Source of the DNA: QHXN01 sp032162705
GTDB taxonomy: Bacteria; Acidobacteriota; Blastocatellia; Pyrinomonadales; Pyrinomonadaceae
NCBI GenBank assembly: GCA_032162705.1
Contig: JAVRON010000098.1
Coordinates: forward strand, 25,936-89,935
Direction of reading: 5' to 3'
DNA: 64,000 nucleotides
The notes below the pieces were generated by a model, which saw only the letters and a program-made list of their open reading frames with translations, had not been told where the DNA came from and ran no database searches. Position 1 is the first letter of the stretch. Each line of letters starts with the position of its first letter. The translations under genes and the position numbers were made by a program. Positions 21,200-29,214 of the stretch are shown in pieces.

Positions 21200-22668
21200 T
21201 TTCCCTGCTTCTCCAACAATTCTTCCCACTCGGTATGGACAGCCCCCTCGTCGGGCTTGTCCGTGCGCAGGTATGTGTGCGAGCCGAAGAAGTCGCGCTG
21301 CGCCTGTGTGAGGTTGAGCGGGAGTTCCGCCGTGCGATATGCGTCGAAGTAGCCGATGGAGGCCGACATGCCGGGGACGGGAATGCCCGCCTGCATGGCG
21401 GAGGTGACGGCGCGTCGCCAGTTCGACTGTGCGCCCTGAATGTATGCGTTGAAGTCCGGGTCGAGCAGGAGGTTCGGCAGGTCTGCGCGGCGCTGGTAGG
21501 CGTCCTTGATCTTGCCGAGGAACTGCGCGCGAATGATGCAGCCGCCTTTCCAGATGCGCGCCGTCTCGCCGAGATTGATGTTCCAGTTCCAGTTCTCAGA
21601 ACCCGCGCGAATCAGGTTCATGCCCTGCGCGTAAGAACAAATCTTCGACGCGTAGAGTGCATCGCGGACAGCCGCGATCATCTCCTTTTTATCTCCGGTG
21701 AAACCGCCGCCCTCGGGCCCTTTGATCTGCTTGCTCGCCTCGACGCGCTCATCTTTGCGCGAGGAGATATTACGAGCATCGACAGCCGAGTTGATCGTCG
21801 GCGTGATGATGCCGAGGTCGAGGGCAATGGCGCTCGTCCACTTCCCCGTGCCCTTCTGCCCGGCCTTGTCGAGTATCAGATCGACGAGCGGCTTCTTCGT
21901 CTCAGGGTCTTTGACGCGCAGGATTTTCGCCGTAATCTCGATGAGGAACGATTCGAGGTCGCCGCGATTCCACTCGTCGTACACGTCGGCCATCTCGTCA
22001 GCCGACATCCCCAACACGCGCCGCATGATGTCGTAGGATTCGGCGATAAGCTGCATGTCGCCGTACTCGATGCCGTTATGCACCATCTTGACGAAGTGGC
22101 CCGCGCCGCCGGGCCCGATGTATGTGACGCAAGGGCCGTCGTCAACCTTCGCGGCGATGGCCTCCCAGATGGGGCGAATCTGTTCGTAAGCCTCTCGGTC
22201 GCCGCCCGGCATCAGCGAAGGCCCCCACAGCGCGCCCTTCTCGCCGCCCGAGACGCCGGAGCCGATGAAGTTCAGGCCCTCAGCTTTGAGTTGCTTCTCG
22301 CGCCGCTCGGTGTCCATGAAGTACGAGTTGCCGCCGTCGATGACGATGTCGCCAGGCTCAAGGAACGGCTTGATCTGGTTGATCGTCCAATCGACGGGGT
22401 CGCCCGCCTTGACGAGCAGGATAATCTTGCGCGGGCGTTCGAGTGACTTCACGAACTCCTCGGGCGTGCGCGTGCCGACGAACTGCTTGCCCGCGTTCTC
22501 CGCCATAAACGTGGTCACGCGGTCAGGCTCGTCCTTGCTCGGTGGCCGATTGTAGACGGCGACCGAGTAGCCGTTTCGCTCGATGTTGCGCGCCAGATTC
22601 TCGCCCATCACGGCCAGGCCGATCATGCCGATCTTCGCGGTCTTCGGTGTCTGTTCAGGTGTCGCCAT
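21193..22668 (-). CDS. gnd: 6-phosphogluconate dehydrogenase, decarboxylating
   Basis: A 491-residue enzyme producing ribulose 5-phosphate, CO2 and NADPH. Motifs include the Rossmann IGMIGLAVMGENLARNI, VIDGGNSYFMDT, GVSGGEKGALWGPSLMPGG and the catalytic region HFVKMVHNGIEYGDMQLI. The start at 22668 (MATPEQTPK) has GGGAG close upstream. A longer reading from 22767 would translate a heptad array into a hydrophobic LLTTDYCLLTT stretch and is rejected. The last codons and the stop lie in another heptad array. Confidence 0.96.
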   Translation of the reverse strand: MATPEQTPKTAKIGMIGLAVMGENLARNIERNGYSVAVYNRPPSKDEPDRVTTFMAENAGKQFVGTRTPEEFVKSLERPRKIILLVKAGDPVDWTINQIKPFLEPGDIVIDGGNSYFMDTERREKQLKAEGLNFIGSGVSGGEKGALWGPSLMPGGDREAYEQIRPIWEAIAAKVDDGPCVTYIGPGGAGHFVKMVHNGIEYGDMQLIAESYDIMRRVLGMSADEMADVYDEWNRGDLESFLIEITAKILRVKDPETKKPLVDLILDKAGQKGTGKWTSAIALDLGIITPTINSAVDARNISSRKDERVEASKQIKGPEGGGFTGDKKEMIAAVRDALYASKICSYAQGMNLIRAGSENWNWNINLGETARIWKGGCIIRAQFLGKIKDAYQRRADLPNLLLDPDFNAYIQGAQSNWRRAVTSAMQAGIPVPGMSASIGYFDAYRTAELPLNLTQAQRDFFGSHTYLRTDKPDEGAVHTEWEELLEKQGNQ

Positions 22669-22680
22669 AATCTCCCTCAG

Positions 22681-22817
22681 TAGAAAAGTAGTCAGTAGAC
22701 AGTAGTCAGTAGTCAGTAGAAATACAAGTAGTAGAAACTGTTTAGTCAACGGGTAGTCAGGATGCAAGCATCGGCGCGTGGCACGCGGAGCCTACTGACT
22801 ACTTCTACTGACTACCG
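22681..22817. repeat. Heptad palindrome, AGTCAGT family, containing the tal-pgi stop
   Basis: AGTAGTCAGTAGACAGTAGT lies on one side and CTACTGACTACTTCTACTGA on the other. The tal-pgi gene ends GGT AGT CAG TAG, so its last two sense codons and its stop are heptad sequence. Confidence 0.92.
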
Positions 22818-25681
22818 CTTTTCGTCGCGCCCGAGACGGGCAAAGCCTCGCGGACGAGGTTATAGAGACGTTCGAGTCCAGCCGTCACCTCGGTGCCAAG
22901 TTCGACGCGGACGGCGCGTCGGCCACGTGACGAGAGCGAGCGGAAGTCGCCGAGCGCCTGCGCCTGCTTGAGCGTCGAGAAGGTAAAAGGCTCGCCGGGA
23001 AGTTCCACGTCGCGCTTATCCGCGGCGGTGATTTGCAGGAAGACTCCGCTCGCGGGGCCGCCCTTGTGAAGCTGTCCCGTCGAGTGCAGGAAGCGCGGGC
23101 CGTAGCCCGTCGTCGTGGCGCAGCGCGTCGCGTCGCGCAGGTGCGTGCGAATCTGTTGGATGACCCGTTCGTTCTCGTCCGACTCCTCGAAGTAGTCGAG
23201 CAAAGCGATGTAGTCGCCCGCGCCCGCGCGCTGCAAGTGCGCCTTCAAAGCCTCTTCGACCGAACCATTGGGGAGCGCCGCGAGCGTCGCTTCGTCGGCG
23301 TAGATCGTCAACTCGCCATCTTTAGCGAGAACGGGCTGCTGTTGCAGACTGCCGCTCTGCTTGAAGGCTTCGAGCAGTTCCTTCGTCGCGTCCTTCGACT
23401 CCTGCACGTTCGGCTGGTCGAAGGGATTGATGCCGAGTCGCCAGCCCGCAAACGCCGTCGCAATCTCCCACAGGAAGAACTCTTCGCCGATGTCGTAGAG
23501 GTCTGTCAGCGTGCGGTAGACGACGGGGTGTCCCGCGGCTTCGAGCGCCTTGAGCTTCGACTCGATCTCGCTGTCGGGCTTGCCGACGGAGATGGAGACG
23601 AACAGACGGTCGTCGCCGTAGACGGACGGCGAGCCGAGCGACTCGCCCGCGACCGGCACGATGCCCTTGTCTTCTTTGCCCGTGCTCTCGGCGATAAGCT
23701 GTTCGACCCACAGCCCGAACGAGGCGATCTTCGGGTCGGCGATGACGGTCAGCTTGTTGCGTCCAGCCTTCGCGCATTCGCCGAGGATTGCGCCCAGACG
23801 CGCGCCGGGATTCTCGCCCGCGGGCACGACCTGCGAGCAGGCATGCACGACGCGCTCGGCACGGTCGAGCAGCTTCTTGATGTCGAGTCCCATCAGGGCC
23901 GCGGGCACGATACCGAAGTAGGAGAGCGCCGAATAGCGTCCGCCGATGTCCGCCGGGTTGACAAAGATGCGCTTGAATTTGTCGCGCGTGGCGTCCGACT
24001 CCATCTTCGTGCCGGGGTCTGTGACGGCGATGAAGTTCTCGCCCGGATTCTCTTTGACCTTCGAGACCTGATCGTACCAGTAGCGATAGAACATCAAAGG
24101 CTCGGTCGTCGTGCCCGACTTTGAAGAGATGATAAAGAGCGTGTGCTCGACATCAATCTTATCGCGAAGTGCGCCAACGATGTCGGGGTCGGTCGAATCC
24201 AGTACGAGCAGTTCCGGGTAGCCTTCCTGTTGACCGAAGGTTTGACGCAGGACTTCGGGGCAGAGCGACGAGCCGCCCATGCCGCAAAGCACGACGGTAC
24301 GGAAGCCGCGCTCGTTGCGTATGCGGTCGGCGAAGGTGACGAGGTCGTCTTCGACGCCGATCATCTGATCGGCGACGTTGAGCCAGCCGAGGGCGTTATT
24401 GATAATCTTCTGGGGCGCTTCGTCCGACTTCCACAGTGCGGCATCTTTACGCCAGACGCGGCGCATCACGTCGCCCTTTTCGGCTTCCTTGATAGCCGCA
24501 TTCACCGCGTCAGCGTATTTTCCCAAAGATGCGCTCAAACGCTCGTTGATGCCGGAGAGGAGCGCGTCGCGCTTGGCCTCGATTGACTCGACGAGCGTGT
24601 CGAAGGAGTTGACGAAGGCGCTCAGCCCGTCCTTTTGCAGCTTCTCGGTCACGGCCTTCAGGTCGATACCGACCTCCGCAAGCTGCTCGATGAGCGCGCG
24701 ACATTCGTCGAGTCCCTCTTCGAGTGTGAGTGCGACCTGCCCGTGGTCGCGTATGGCCGTGTAGGTCGCGGGCGGGACGGTGTTGACCGTCTCTGCACCG
24801 ATGAGATTATCGACGTAGAGCACGTCGGAGTATTTCGGATTCTTCGTGCCGGTCGAAGCCCACAGGCAGCGCTGCACCTGCGCGCCCTTCGCCTTCAACT
24901 CGGCGAAGCGCGGCCCGTGGAAGATTTCCTTGTACTTCTCATAGGCGAGCTTTGCGTTGGCGACAGCCGCACGCCCGCACAAGCCTTCGAGCCGCTGCTT
25001 CTCTTCGGGCGAAGAGGCGTGACGCGCCTTGTATTCGAGGTCTGTATCAATCGCCGTGTCCACGCGCGAGACGAAGAAACTGGCGACCGAGGCGATTGAC
25101 GCGACGCTCTTACCTTCGGCTGCTCGTCGCTCAAGCCCTCGGATGAAAGCCTCTGCGACCTGTTCGTAATTCTCAATCGAGAAGATCATCGTGATGTTGA
25201 TGTTGATGCCGCGATAGATGCTCTCCTCAATGGCGGGCAAGCCTTCCTGCGACGCAGGGATTTTTATCATCACATTCTTGCGGCCCACACGCTCGAAGAG
25301 CCGCGTCGCCTCGTCAATCGTCCCCTGCGTGTCGTATGCGAGTTTCGGGCTGACTTCGAGACTGATGTACCCATCAAGGCTGTCCGTCTTGTCGTAGACG
25401 GGCTTCAAGGTGTCGGCGGCGTTGCCGATGTCATCGACGACGAGGTCTTCTAAAATCTCGTTGACGCCTTTGCCCGCCTGAACGAGTTGCCGCAACTGCT
25501 CATCGTAGTCGGTCGAGCCGGTGATGGCCTTCTCGAAGATGGTCGGGTTCGAGGTGACTCCGCGCAGGTCGTCCTCTTCGATCTTCTTCTTCAGGTCGCC
25601 GGTCGAGAGCATCGCGCGGCGGATGTTGTCGTACCAGATGGACTGGCCGAGCTTCATGATTTCAACGAGTCGGTTACTCAT
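22805..25681 (-). CDS. tal-pgi: Bifunctional transaldolase / glucose-6-phosphate isomerase
   Basis: A fusion of 958 residues. Residues 1 to about 365 are a transaldolase (GVTSNPTIFEKAI, Schiff-base Lys in NVMIKIPASQEG, and the AATVNTVPPAT-like TVNTVPPATYTAIRDHG). From about residue 430 it is a phosphoglucose isomerase/SIS-type domain (GMGGSSLCPEV, ISSKSGTTTEP, VNPADIGGRYSALSYFG). Such fusions are known in several bacteria and put two non-oxidative hexose/pentose reactions in one chain. It is the first gene of the cluster, with a good RBS (GAGGAGAGTTTATG). Confidence 0.96.
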   Translation of the reverse strand: MSNRLVEIMKLGQSIWYDNIRRAMLSTGDLKKKIEEDDLRGVTSNPTIFEKAITGSTDYDEQLRQLVQAGKGVNEILEDLVVDDIGNAADTLKPVYDKTDSLDGYISLEVSPKLAYDTQGTIDEATRLFERVGRKNVMIKIPASQEGLPAIEESIYRGININITMIFSIENYEQVAEAFIRGLERRAAEGKSVASIASVASFFVSRVDTAIDTDLEYKARHASSPEEKQRLEGLCGRAAVANAKLAYEKYKEIFHGPRFAELKAKGAQVQRCLWASTGTKNPKYSDVLYVDNLIGAETVNTVPPATYTAIRDHGQVALTLEEGLDECRALIEQLAEVGIDLKAVTEKLQKDGLSAFVNSFDTLVESIEAKRDALLSGINERLSASLGKYADAVNAAIKEAEKGDVMRRVWRKDAALWKSDEAPQKIINNALGWLNVADQMIGVEDDLVTFADRIRNERGFRTVVLCGMGGSSLCPEVLRQTFGQQEGYPELLVLDSTDPDIVGALRDKIDVEHTLFIISSKSGTTTEPLMFYRYWYDQVSKVKENPGENFIAVTDPGTKMESDATRDKFKRIFVNPADIGGRYSALSYFGIVPAALMGLDIKKLLDRAERVVHACSQVVPAGENPGARLGAILGECAKAGRNKLTVIADPKIASFGLWVEQLIAESTGKEDKGIVPVAGESLGSPSVYGDDRLFVSISVGKPDSEIESKLKALEAAGHPVVYRTLTDLYDIGEEFFLWEIATAFAGWRLGINPFDQPNVQESKDATKELLEAFKQSGSLQQQPVLAKDGELTIYADEATLAALPNGSVEEALKAHLQRAGAGDYIALLDYFEESDENERVIQQIRTHLRDATRCATTTGYGPRFLHSTGQLHKGGPASGVFLQITAADKRDVELPGEPFTFSTLKQAQALGDFRSLSSRGRRAVRVELGTEVTAGLERLYNLVREALPVSGATKSGSQ

Positions 25682-26153
25682 AAACTCTCCTCAAGAGGGA
25701 TTAGAGATTAGCGTGTGGGTTTGCAAATAAACAGTTTCCCAGGCAAGAAAAAGCGACTTTGGGCCAGGGAGCGACGAAAAATCAGACCCCGTCGAACGTA
25801 CTTTAGAGTTTTTTGCGGGAACGCAGCCGTGCCACACTCTGGCACTCGCCGCGCCGTGGCAGGTTCACCCGGCTGAAACCCTTTCAAACGACGCTGTTGA
25901 AGTGGCCGGATACTATCACATGATTTCCGATGCCGTCCAACGAATGTCCTCCGGCACGGCCCTGCCCCGGTTATCGCTGGGCTATTCTCAACTGTCCCTC
26001 CGGGACAAAGAAGCCCGAAGCGACTTTTGCAAACATTGTCATACTCAAAGCGCGCACTCAAAAGCGAGCCGCCCGCCAGCGCGGGCCAGGCGCAAGCGGG
26101 CGGAAGTTGTCAGGCTCCGGTTTGTTTCCGTGTCGAAGGATTTCTTGTGCGTC
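25682..26153. other. Intergenic region without a convincing gene
   Basis: Between tal-pgi and the LolA-like gene, 472 bp hold only short ORFs in conflicting frames. The segment around 25970-26020 (CGGGACAAAGAAG following a GGGCTATTCTCAACTGTCCC stretch) looks like a dispersed intergenic repeat, but no second copy is in this window. Confidence 0.5.
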
Positions 26154-27062
26154 TTACTGCTGAAAGGAGGCTGACTCGGGGCTGAAGATCGAATCCTCCA
26201 TCTTGACCCCGTAGGTTACGGTCAAGACCTGCGACTCCTCGACCTGCCGGTCGCCCGCGTAGAGGACGGAGCGGTATGGGACGAGCGTGCCCTGCACGAT
26301 GCGGTAATCGTGGAAGCTGCGTTTGTACTTGACGGGCGACGCGCCGCCCGCGGCCTCCTCGTATTCGAGCCAGAGGACGCGCCCGGTCTTCGCACTGATG
26401 TAGAAACGCGTCGTGTGATTCTCTTTGTCGGTGAGGTCGAGCAGCCAGAGGTCGAGTCCCTTCTGATTCTCCTTGCCCGTGTACTTGATACCTGCGCCGC
26501 TCTCCTTGTACCGGAGCAGTGCGTCGATGCCGTGGACGCGCTCTGTAAGAAGGCTGGTCACGTCCTCCTGCCGGGGCGTGAAGGAAGTCCCGCGGAGCAG
26601 TCCGAAGACGCGCCCTTCGCTGAAGATAATCGAATACTGGATGGCCGACAGGCGCTGGTCGAGCCGGATTTTGTCCTTCTCGAAAGTCTCGCCGCGCTTG
26701 AAGGTACGCTCGTAGGAAATCTCTTCGGGGCTGCCGTCTTGAGCCGTCCGTGTGATCTTTCCGCGCTCGACGCCTGTGCGCCTGATCTGCTGAAGCCCCG
26801 CGCGCGAACCGTAGACGAAGACGACCGTCTCGGCAACCAGATCGGCGGTCAGAACCTTTTCGACCCTGGGCTTCTGAGGTTGCTCCTCCTTCTTCGGCTC
26901 CTTCTTCGGCTTCTCACTCTTCTGCGCGTCCTTCGGCTTCTCATTCTCCTGCGCGTCCATACCCTGCGCGACTCCGGCGGCCACAGGGAGGGCAGCCCCG
27001 GCGACCACAAGCGCCGCCAGCGCGCACACCAATAAGCGTCGTAACACTGAGTTGTTCTCCAT
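26154..27062 (-). CDS. Exported LolA-like protein of unknown function
   Basis: A 302-residue protein with an N-terminal signal peptide (about residues 1-30, ending PVAAG), then a Lys/Glu/Pro-rich linker to about residue 68. A beta-rich domain follows whose C-terminal part (FYISAKTGRVLWLEYEE, DYRIVQGTLVPYRSVLYAGD, SIFSPES) resembles the lipoprotein-carrier fold. It is probably periplasmic. The start at 27062 has only a weak RBS. Longer readings in this frame overlap the divergent ATP-grasp gene and are rejected. Function unknown. Confidence 0.7.
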   Translation of the reverse strand: MENNSVLRRLLVCALAALVVAGAALPVAAGVAQGMDAQENEKPKDAQKSEKPKKEPKKEEQPQKPRVEKVLTADLVAETVVFVYGSRAGLQQIRRTGVERGKITRTAQDGSPEEISYERTFKRGETFEKDKIRLDQRLSAIQYSIIFSEGRVFGLLRGTSFTPRQEDVTSLLTERVHGIDALLRYKESGAGIKYTGKENQKGLDLWLLDLTDKENHTTRFYISAKTGRVLWLEYEEAAGGASPVKYKRSFHDYRIVQGTLVPYRSVLYAGDRQVEESQVLTVTYGVKMEDSIFSPESASFQQ

Positions 27063-27428
27063 TCCTGAGTTGATTCCAACGTGGCCGGCGCTCCGCGCCC
27101 ACGCCACACTTGAGGAGAGGTCGGGCAGCCAAACTTTGACGGATTGTAACACACACGCGCCGCCCGAGAGCCAAGACCCCTCGGTGTCGCCTCGGAGTCC
27201 AAAACAATTGATGCTAATGGCCTTCGCGGCGGATGCCCGCCCGCCCTTTGACTTACCCCCCTGCGAGCATGTAGAGTCCTGAGTTTTCATAAGGCTTAGA
27301 AAGTCTGGAGCCTTGAGTCTGAAGCCTGAAGTCAATCGACAGAACAGCTTGCGTGCTTTGTTTTTGACTCCAGACTTCAGACTCAAGGCTCCACACTTCA
27401 GACCTATTTTTGAAAGGATAATGGAACA
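27063..27428. other. Divergent intergenic region
   Basis: This 366-bp interval separates the LolA-like gene (minus) from the ATP-grasp gene (plus). A TACAAT-type -10 box for the minus gene may lie at 27143-27148. The right half is filled by a long palindrome. No gene is seen. Confidence 0.45.
27292..27405. repeat. Heptad palindrome, AGTCTGA/AGCCTGA family
   Basis: AGTCTGG, AGCCTTG, AGTCTGA, AGCCTGA units on the left pair with the complement TTGACTCCAGACTTCAGACT on the right. The stem is about 30 bp and almost perfect. Unlike most arrays here it lies 5' of both flanking genes. Confidence 0.9.
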
Positions 27429-28703
27429 GTGAAAAAAGTAGGACTTCTGGTCGGCCGCGAGCGGACTTTCCCCGTCTCCCTGATCGAAAGCATCAACGAG
27501 CGCGGCGGCGGCGAGGTCGTCGCAGAGTTCGTCAAAGTCGGCGGCGTGCGCCACGAAGGGCCCATCGAGTACGACCTCATCATCGACCGCATCTCGCACG
27601 AAGTTCCGTTCTACCGCGCCTTCCTCAAGCGCGCGACGCTCGAAGGCATCATCGTCATCAACAATCCCTTCTGGTGGTCTGCCGACGACAAATTCTTCAA
27701 CTTCTCACTCGCTACGAAGCTCGGCGTCGCCATCCCGAAGACGGTTCTGCTCCCGCAGAAGGACTACATCGAGGGCATCACGAGCGAGTCTCTGCGCAAT
27801 CTGGAATTCCCGCTCGACTGGCAGGCCATCGCCGATTACGTCGGCTTTCCCGCCTATATCAAGCCCTTCGACGGCGGCGGTTGGAAGAACGTCTCGAAGA
27901 TCAACAGCCTCGAAGAGCTTTGGAAAGTCTACGACACGACGGGCACGCTCTGCATGACTTTGCAGCAGTCAGTCGAATGGGATCAGTTCGTACGCTGCTA
28001 CTGCATCGGCCAGCAGGACGTACTCATCATGCCCTACGACCCACGCAAGGCTTACCTCTCAGGCGAGCAGTACGTACACGACCCGGGCTATCTCTCTTCA
28101 GACGTGGCCGAGCGCGTCTCGCAGGATGTGCTTACCTTGAACCGTGCGCTCGGCTACGACATCAACACGGTCGAGTTCGCTATCAAGGACGACATCCCAT
28201 ACGCCATCGACTTTATGAACCCCGCTCCCGATGCCGAGCTTGCATCGGTCGGCGAGTTCTACCACAACTGGCTGACGAAGTCTGTCACAGACCTCGTCTT
28301 CCGCCGTCTCTCCGAGCCTCATACGCAGACTCGCTACCGCTGGGATGCGTTGCTTAGCCCCGCCCCCACAGCCGACCCAAACGCGCACACGCTCGCCGCC
28401 GCGGCGTCCGTCGCGCAAACGGCGTCCGACTCTTTCCTGCCCCAGTCAGTCCGCGAGTTCCCATCGGATGTCGTCAGCACCGTCGGCGACCTTCTGGGGC
28501 AGGCGTCCGGAGTCGTCTCCGGGATCGTCGATGCGGTCACAGAGGCGGCCACACCCGAATCGCAAACAGAACCGCAGCCCAAAGCCTCCGCTAAGAGCAC
28601 GCGCTCCACACCCGCACCGAAGAAGAGCACTTCCACGACAAAACGCGGTGCCTCGACCCGCTCGAAGAAACCCGCGACTGATGAGCCGACCACCGAAGGC
28701 TAA
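27429..28703 (+). CDS. ATP-grasp domain protein with disordered basic tail
   Basis: A cytoplasmic protein of 424 residues. Residues about 1-310 resemble RimK/glutathione-synthetase type ATP-grasp ligases: a pre-grasp domain starting MKKVGLLVGRERTFP, a nucleotide-binding strand FPAYIKPFDGGGWKNV, and a metal-binding end VEFAIKDDIPYAIDFMNPAP. The last ~110 residues are Ala/Ser/Thr/Pro/Lys-rich with no fold expected. The substrate is unknown; carboxylate-amine ligation is the family reaction. It is monocistronic, followed by a strong hairpin. Confidence 0.8.
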   Translation: MKKVGLLVGRERTFPVSLIESINERGGGEVVAEFVKVGGVRHEGPIEYDLIIDRISHEVPFYRAFLKRATLEGIIVINNPFWWSADDKFFNFSLATKLGVAIPKTVLLPQKDYIEGITSESLRNLEFPLDWQAIADYVGFPAYIKPFDGGGWKNVSKINSLEELWKVYDTTGTLCMTLQQSVEWDQFVRCYCIGQQDVLIMPYDPRKAYLSGEQYVHDPGYLSSDVAERVSQDVLTLNRALGYDINTVEFAIKDDIPYAIDFMNPAPDAELASVGEFYHNWLTKSVTDLVFRRLSEPHTQTRYRWDALLSPAPTADPNAHTLAAAASVAQTASDSFLPQSVREFPSDVVSTVGDLLGQASGVVSGIVDAVTEAATPESQTEPQPKASAKSTRSTPAPKKSTSTTKRGASTRSKKPATDEPTTEG

Positions 28704-28729
28704 GAAGGCCAATCTATTCAACGTCACGA

Positions 28730-28774
28730 CTAGAGAGGAAAGGGCGACCGCGTTGGTCGCCCTTTCCTCTCTAG
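28730..28774 (+). terminator. Perfect 20-bp hairpin after the ATP-grasp gene
   Basis: CTAGAGAGGAAAGGGCGACC and its exact complement flank a 5-nt loop, 26 bp after the stop codon. No U-tract follows, so it may act as a terminator or as an mRNA 3' end stabiliser. Confidence 0.7.
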
Positions 28775-28855
28775 TCGCTGTATTGCGCGTCCGCTGAAGA
28801 CCTTTATCATGAAAGAAGGGCCGCTTTGGGCAGCCGCTTTTCTTTCAAAATTCGA

Positions 28856-28928
28856 TGGCCAGGGACGGAATTGAACCGCCGACACCGCGATTTTCAGTCG
28901 CGTGCTCTACCAACTGAGCTACCTGGCC
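28856..28928 (-). tRNA. tRNA-Phe (anticodon GAA)
   Basis: A complete 73-nt cloverleaf. The acceptor stem GGCCAGG pairs with CCTGGCC, the D-arm is GCTCAGTTGGTAGAGC, the anticodon stem CGCGA/TCGCG encloses loop CTGAAAA, and the T-arm is GGCGGTTCAATTCCGTC with its partner bases. The CCA end is not encoded; the bases after the discriminator A are TCG. Confidence 0.97.
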
Positions 28929-29034
28929 GGAATCGCCTCTCTTTCAGAAAGAAAGCAGAGTATAGGCGGTCAAATCTGACCTGTCAAACGTGTCGTGAGC
29001 ATCCATTTTTTGTCAAATCCGTCACAAAAAATCG

Positions 29035-29062
29035 TTGACAGTTTCGCCGAGAGGTGTATAAT
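29035..29062 (+). promoter_or_regulatory. Perfect-consensus sigma70 promoter
   Basis: TTGACA at 29035-29040 and TATAAT at 29057-29062 are separated by 16 bp. Transcription would start around 29069. It reads into a structured leader and then the membrane protein gene. Confidence 0.85.
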
Positions 29063-29068
29063 CCCGCT

Positions 29069-29214
29069 CGTCTGAGGGTGGTGCCGGTTGCCAAACAGCC
29101 GGTGCGTCTCGCAAGGGACAACCAGCCGAAGCTCGAACATCAACAGTGCCCGCCAGTGGCAGCTCGAACGCCGATTGTGCCCCCCACAGCCGCTACCTTC
29201 GAGCTGCCACTTTT
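29069..29214 (+). ncRNA. Candidate structured leader or small RNA
   Basis: Three hairpins follow the perfect promoter. GCCGGTTG/CAGCCGGT has an 8-bp stem. GTCTC/GGGAC encloses a GCAA tetraloop. AGTGGCAGCTCGAA (29155-29168) pairs with TTCGAGCTGCCACT (29198-29211), a 14-bp stem ending in four T's. The octamer AGCTCGAA also occurs at 29130-29137 and could pair with the same right arm, as in an attenuator switch. I do not recognise it as a known riboswitch class. Confidence 0.45.

Noticed and set aside
21148..22446. 432-codon plus-strand ORF opposite gnd
   Set aside because: Antisense shadow of a strongly conserved gene; no family motifs.
22669..22767. N-terminal hydrophobic extension of gnd that resembles a signal peptide
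   Set aside because: It is the translation of AGTCAGT heptads; the family start and RBS are at 22668.
23033..24124. 363-codon plus-strand ORF opposite tal-pgi
   Set aside because: Antisense shadow; Arg/Ala/Val-rich composition with no domain features.
25708..26061. 117-codon minus-strand ORF and overlapping plus-strand ORFs near 25902-26174
   Set aside because: Conflicting frames, no RBS, Cys/Arg-rich random composition; looks like intergenic repeat translation.
29146..29214. Extended start of the membrane protein at 29146
   Set aside because: It would translate the leader hairpin, with no RBS or homology.
29069..29214. Assignment of the leader to a known riboswitch, 6S RNA, tmRNA or SRP RNA
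   Set aside because: None of the conserved core sequences I know for these classes is present.
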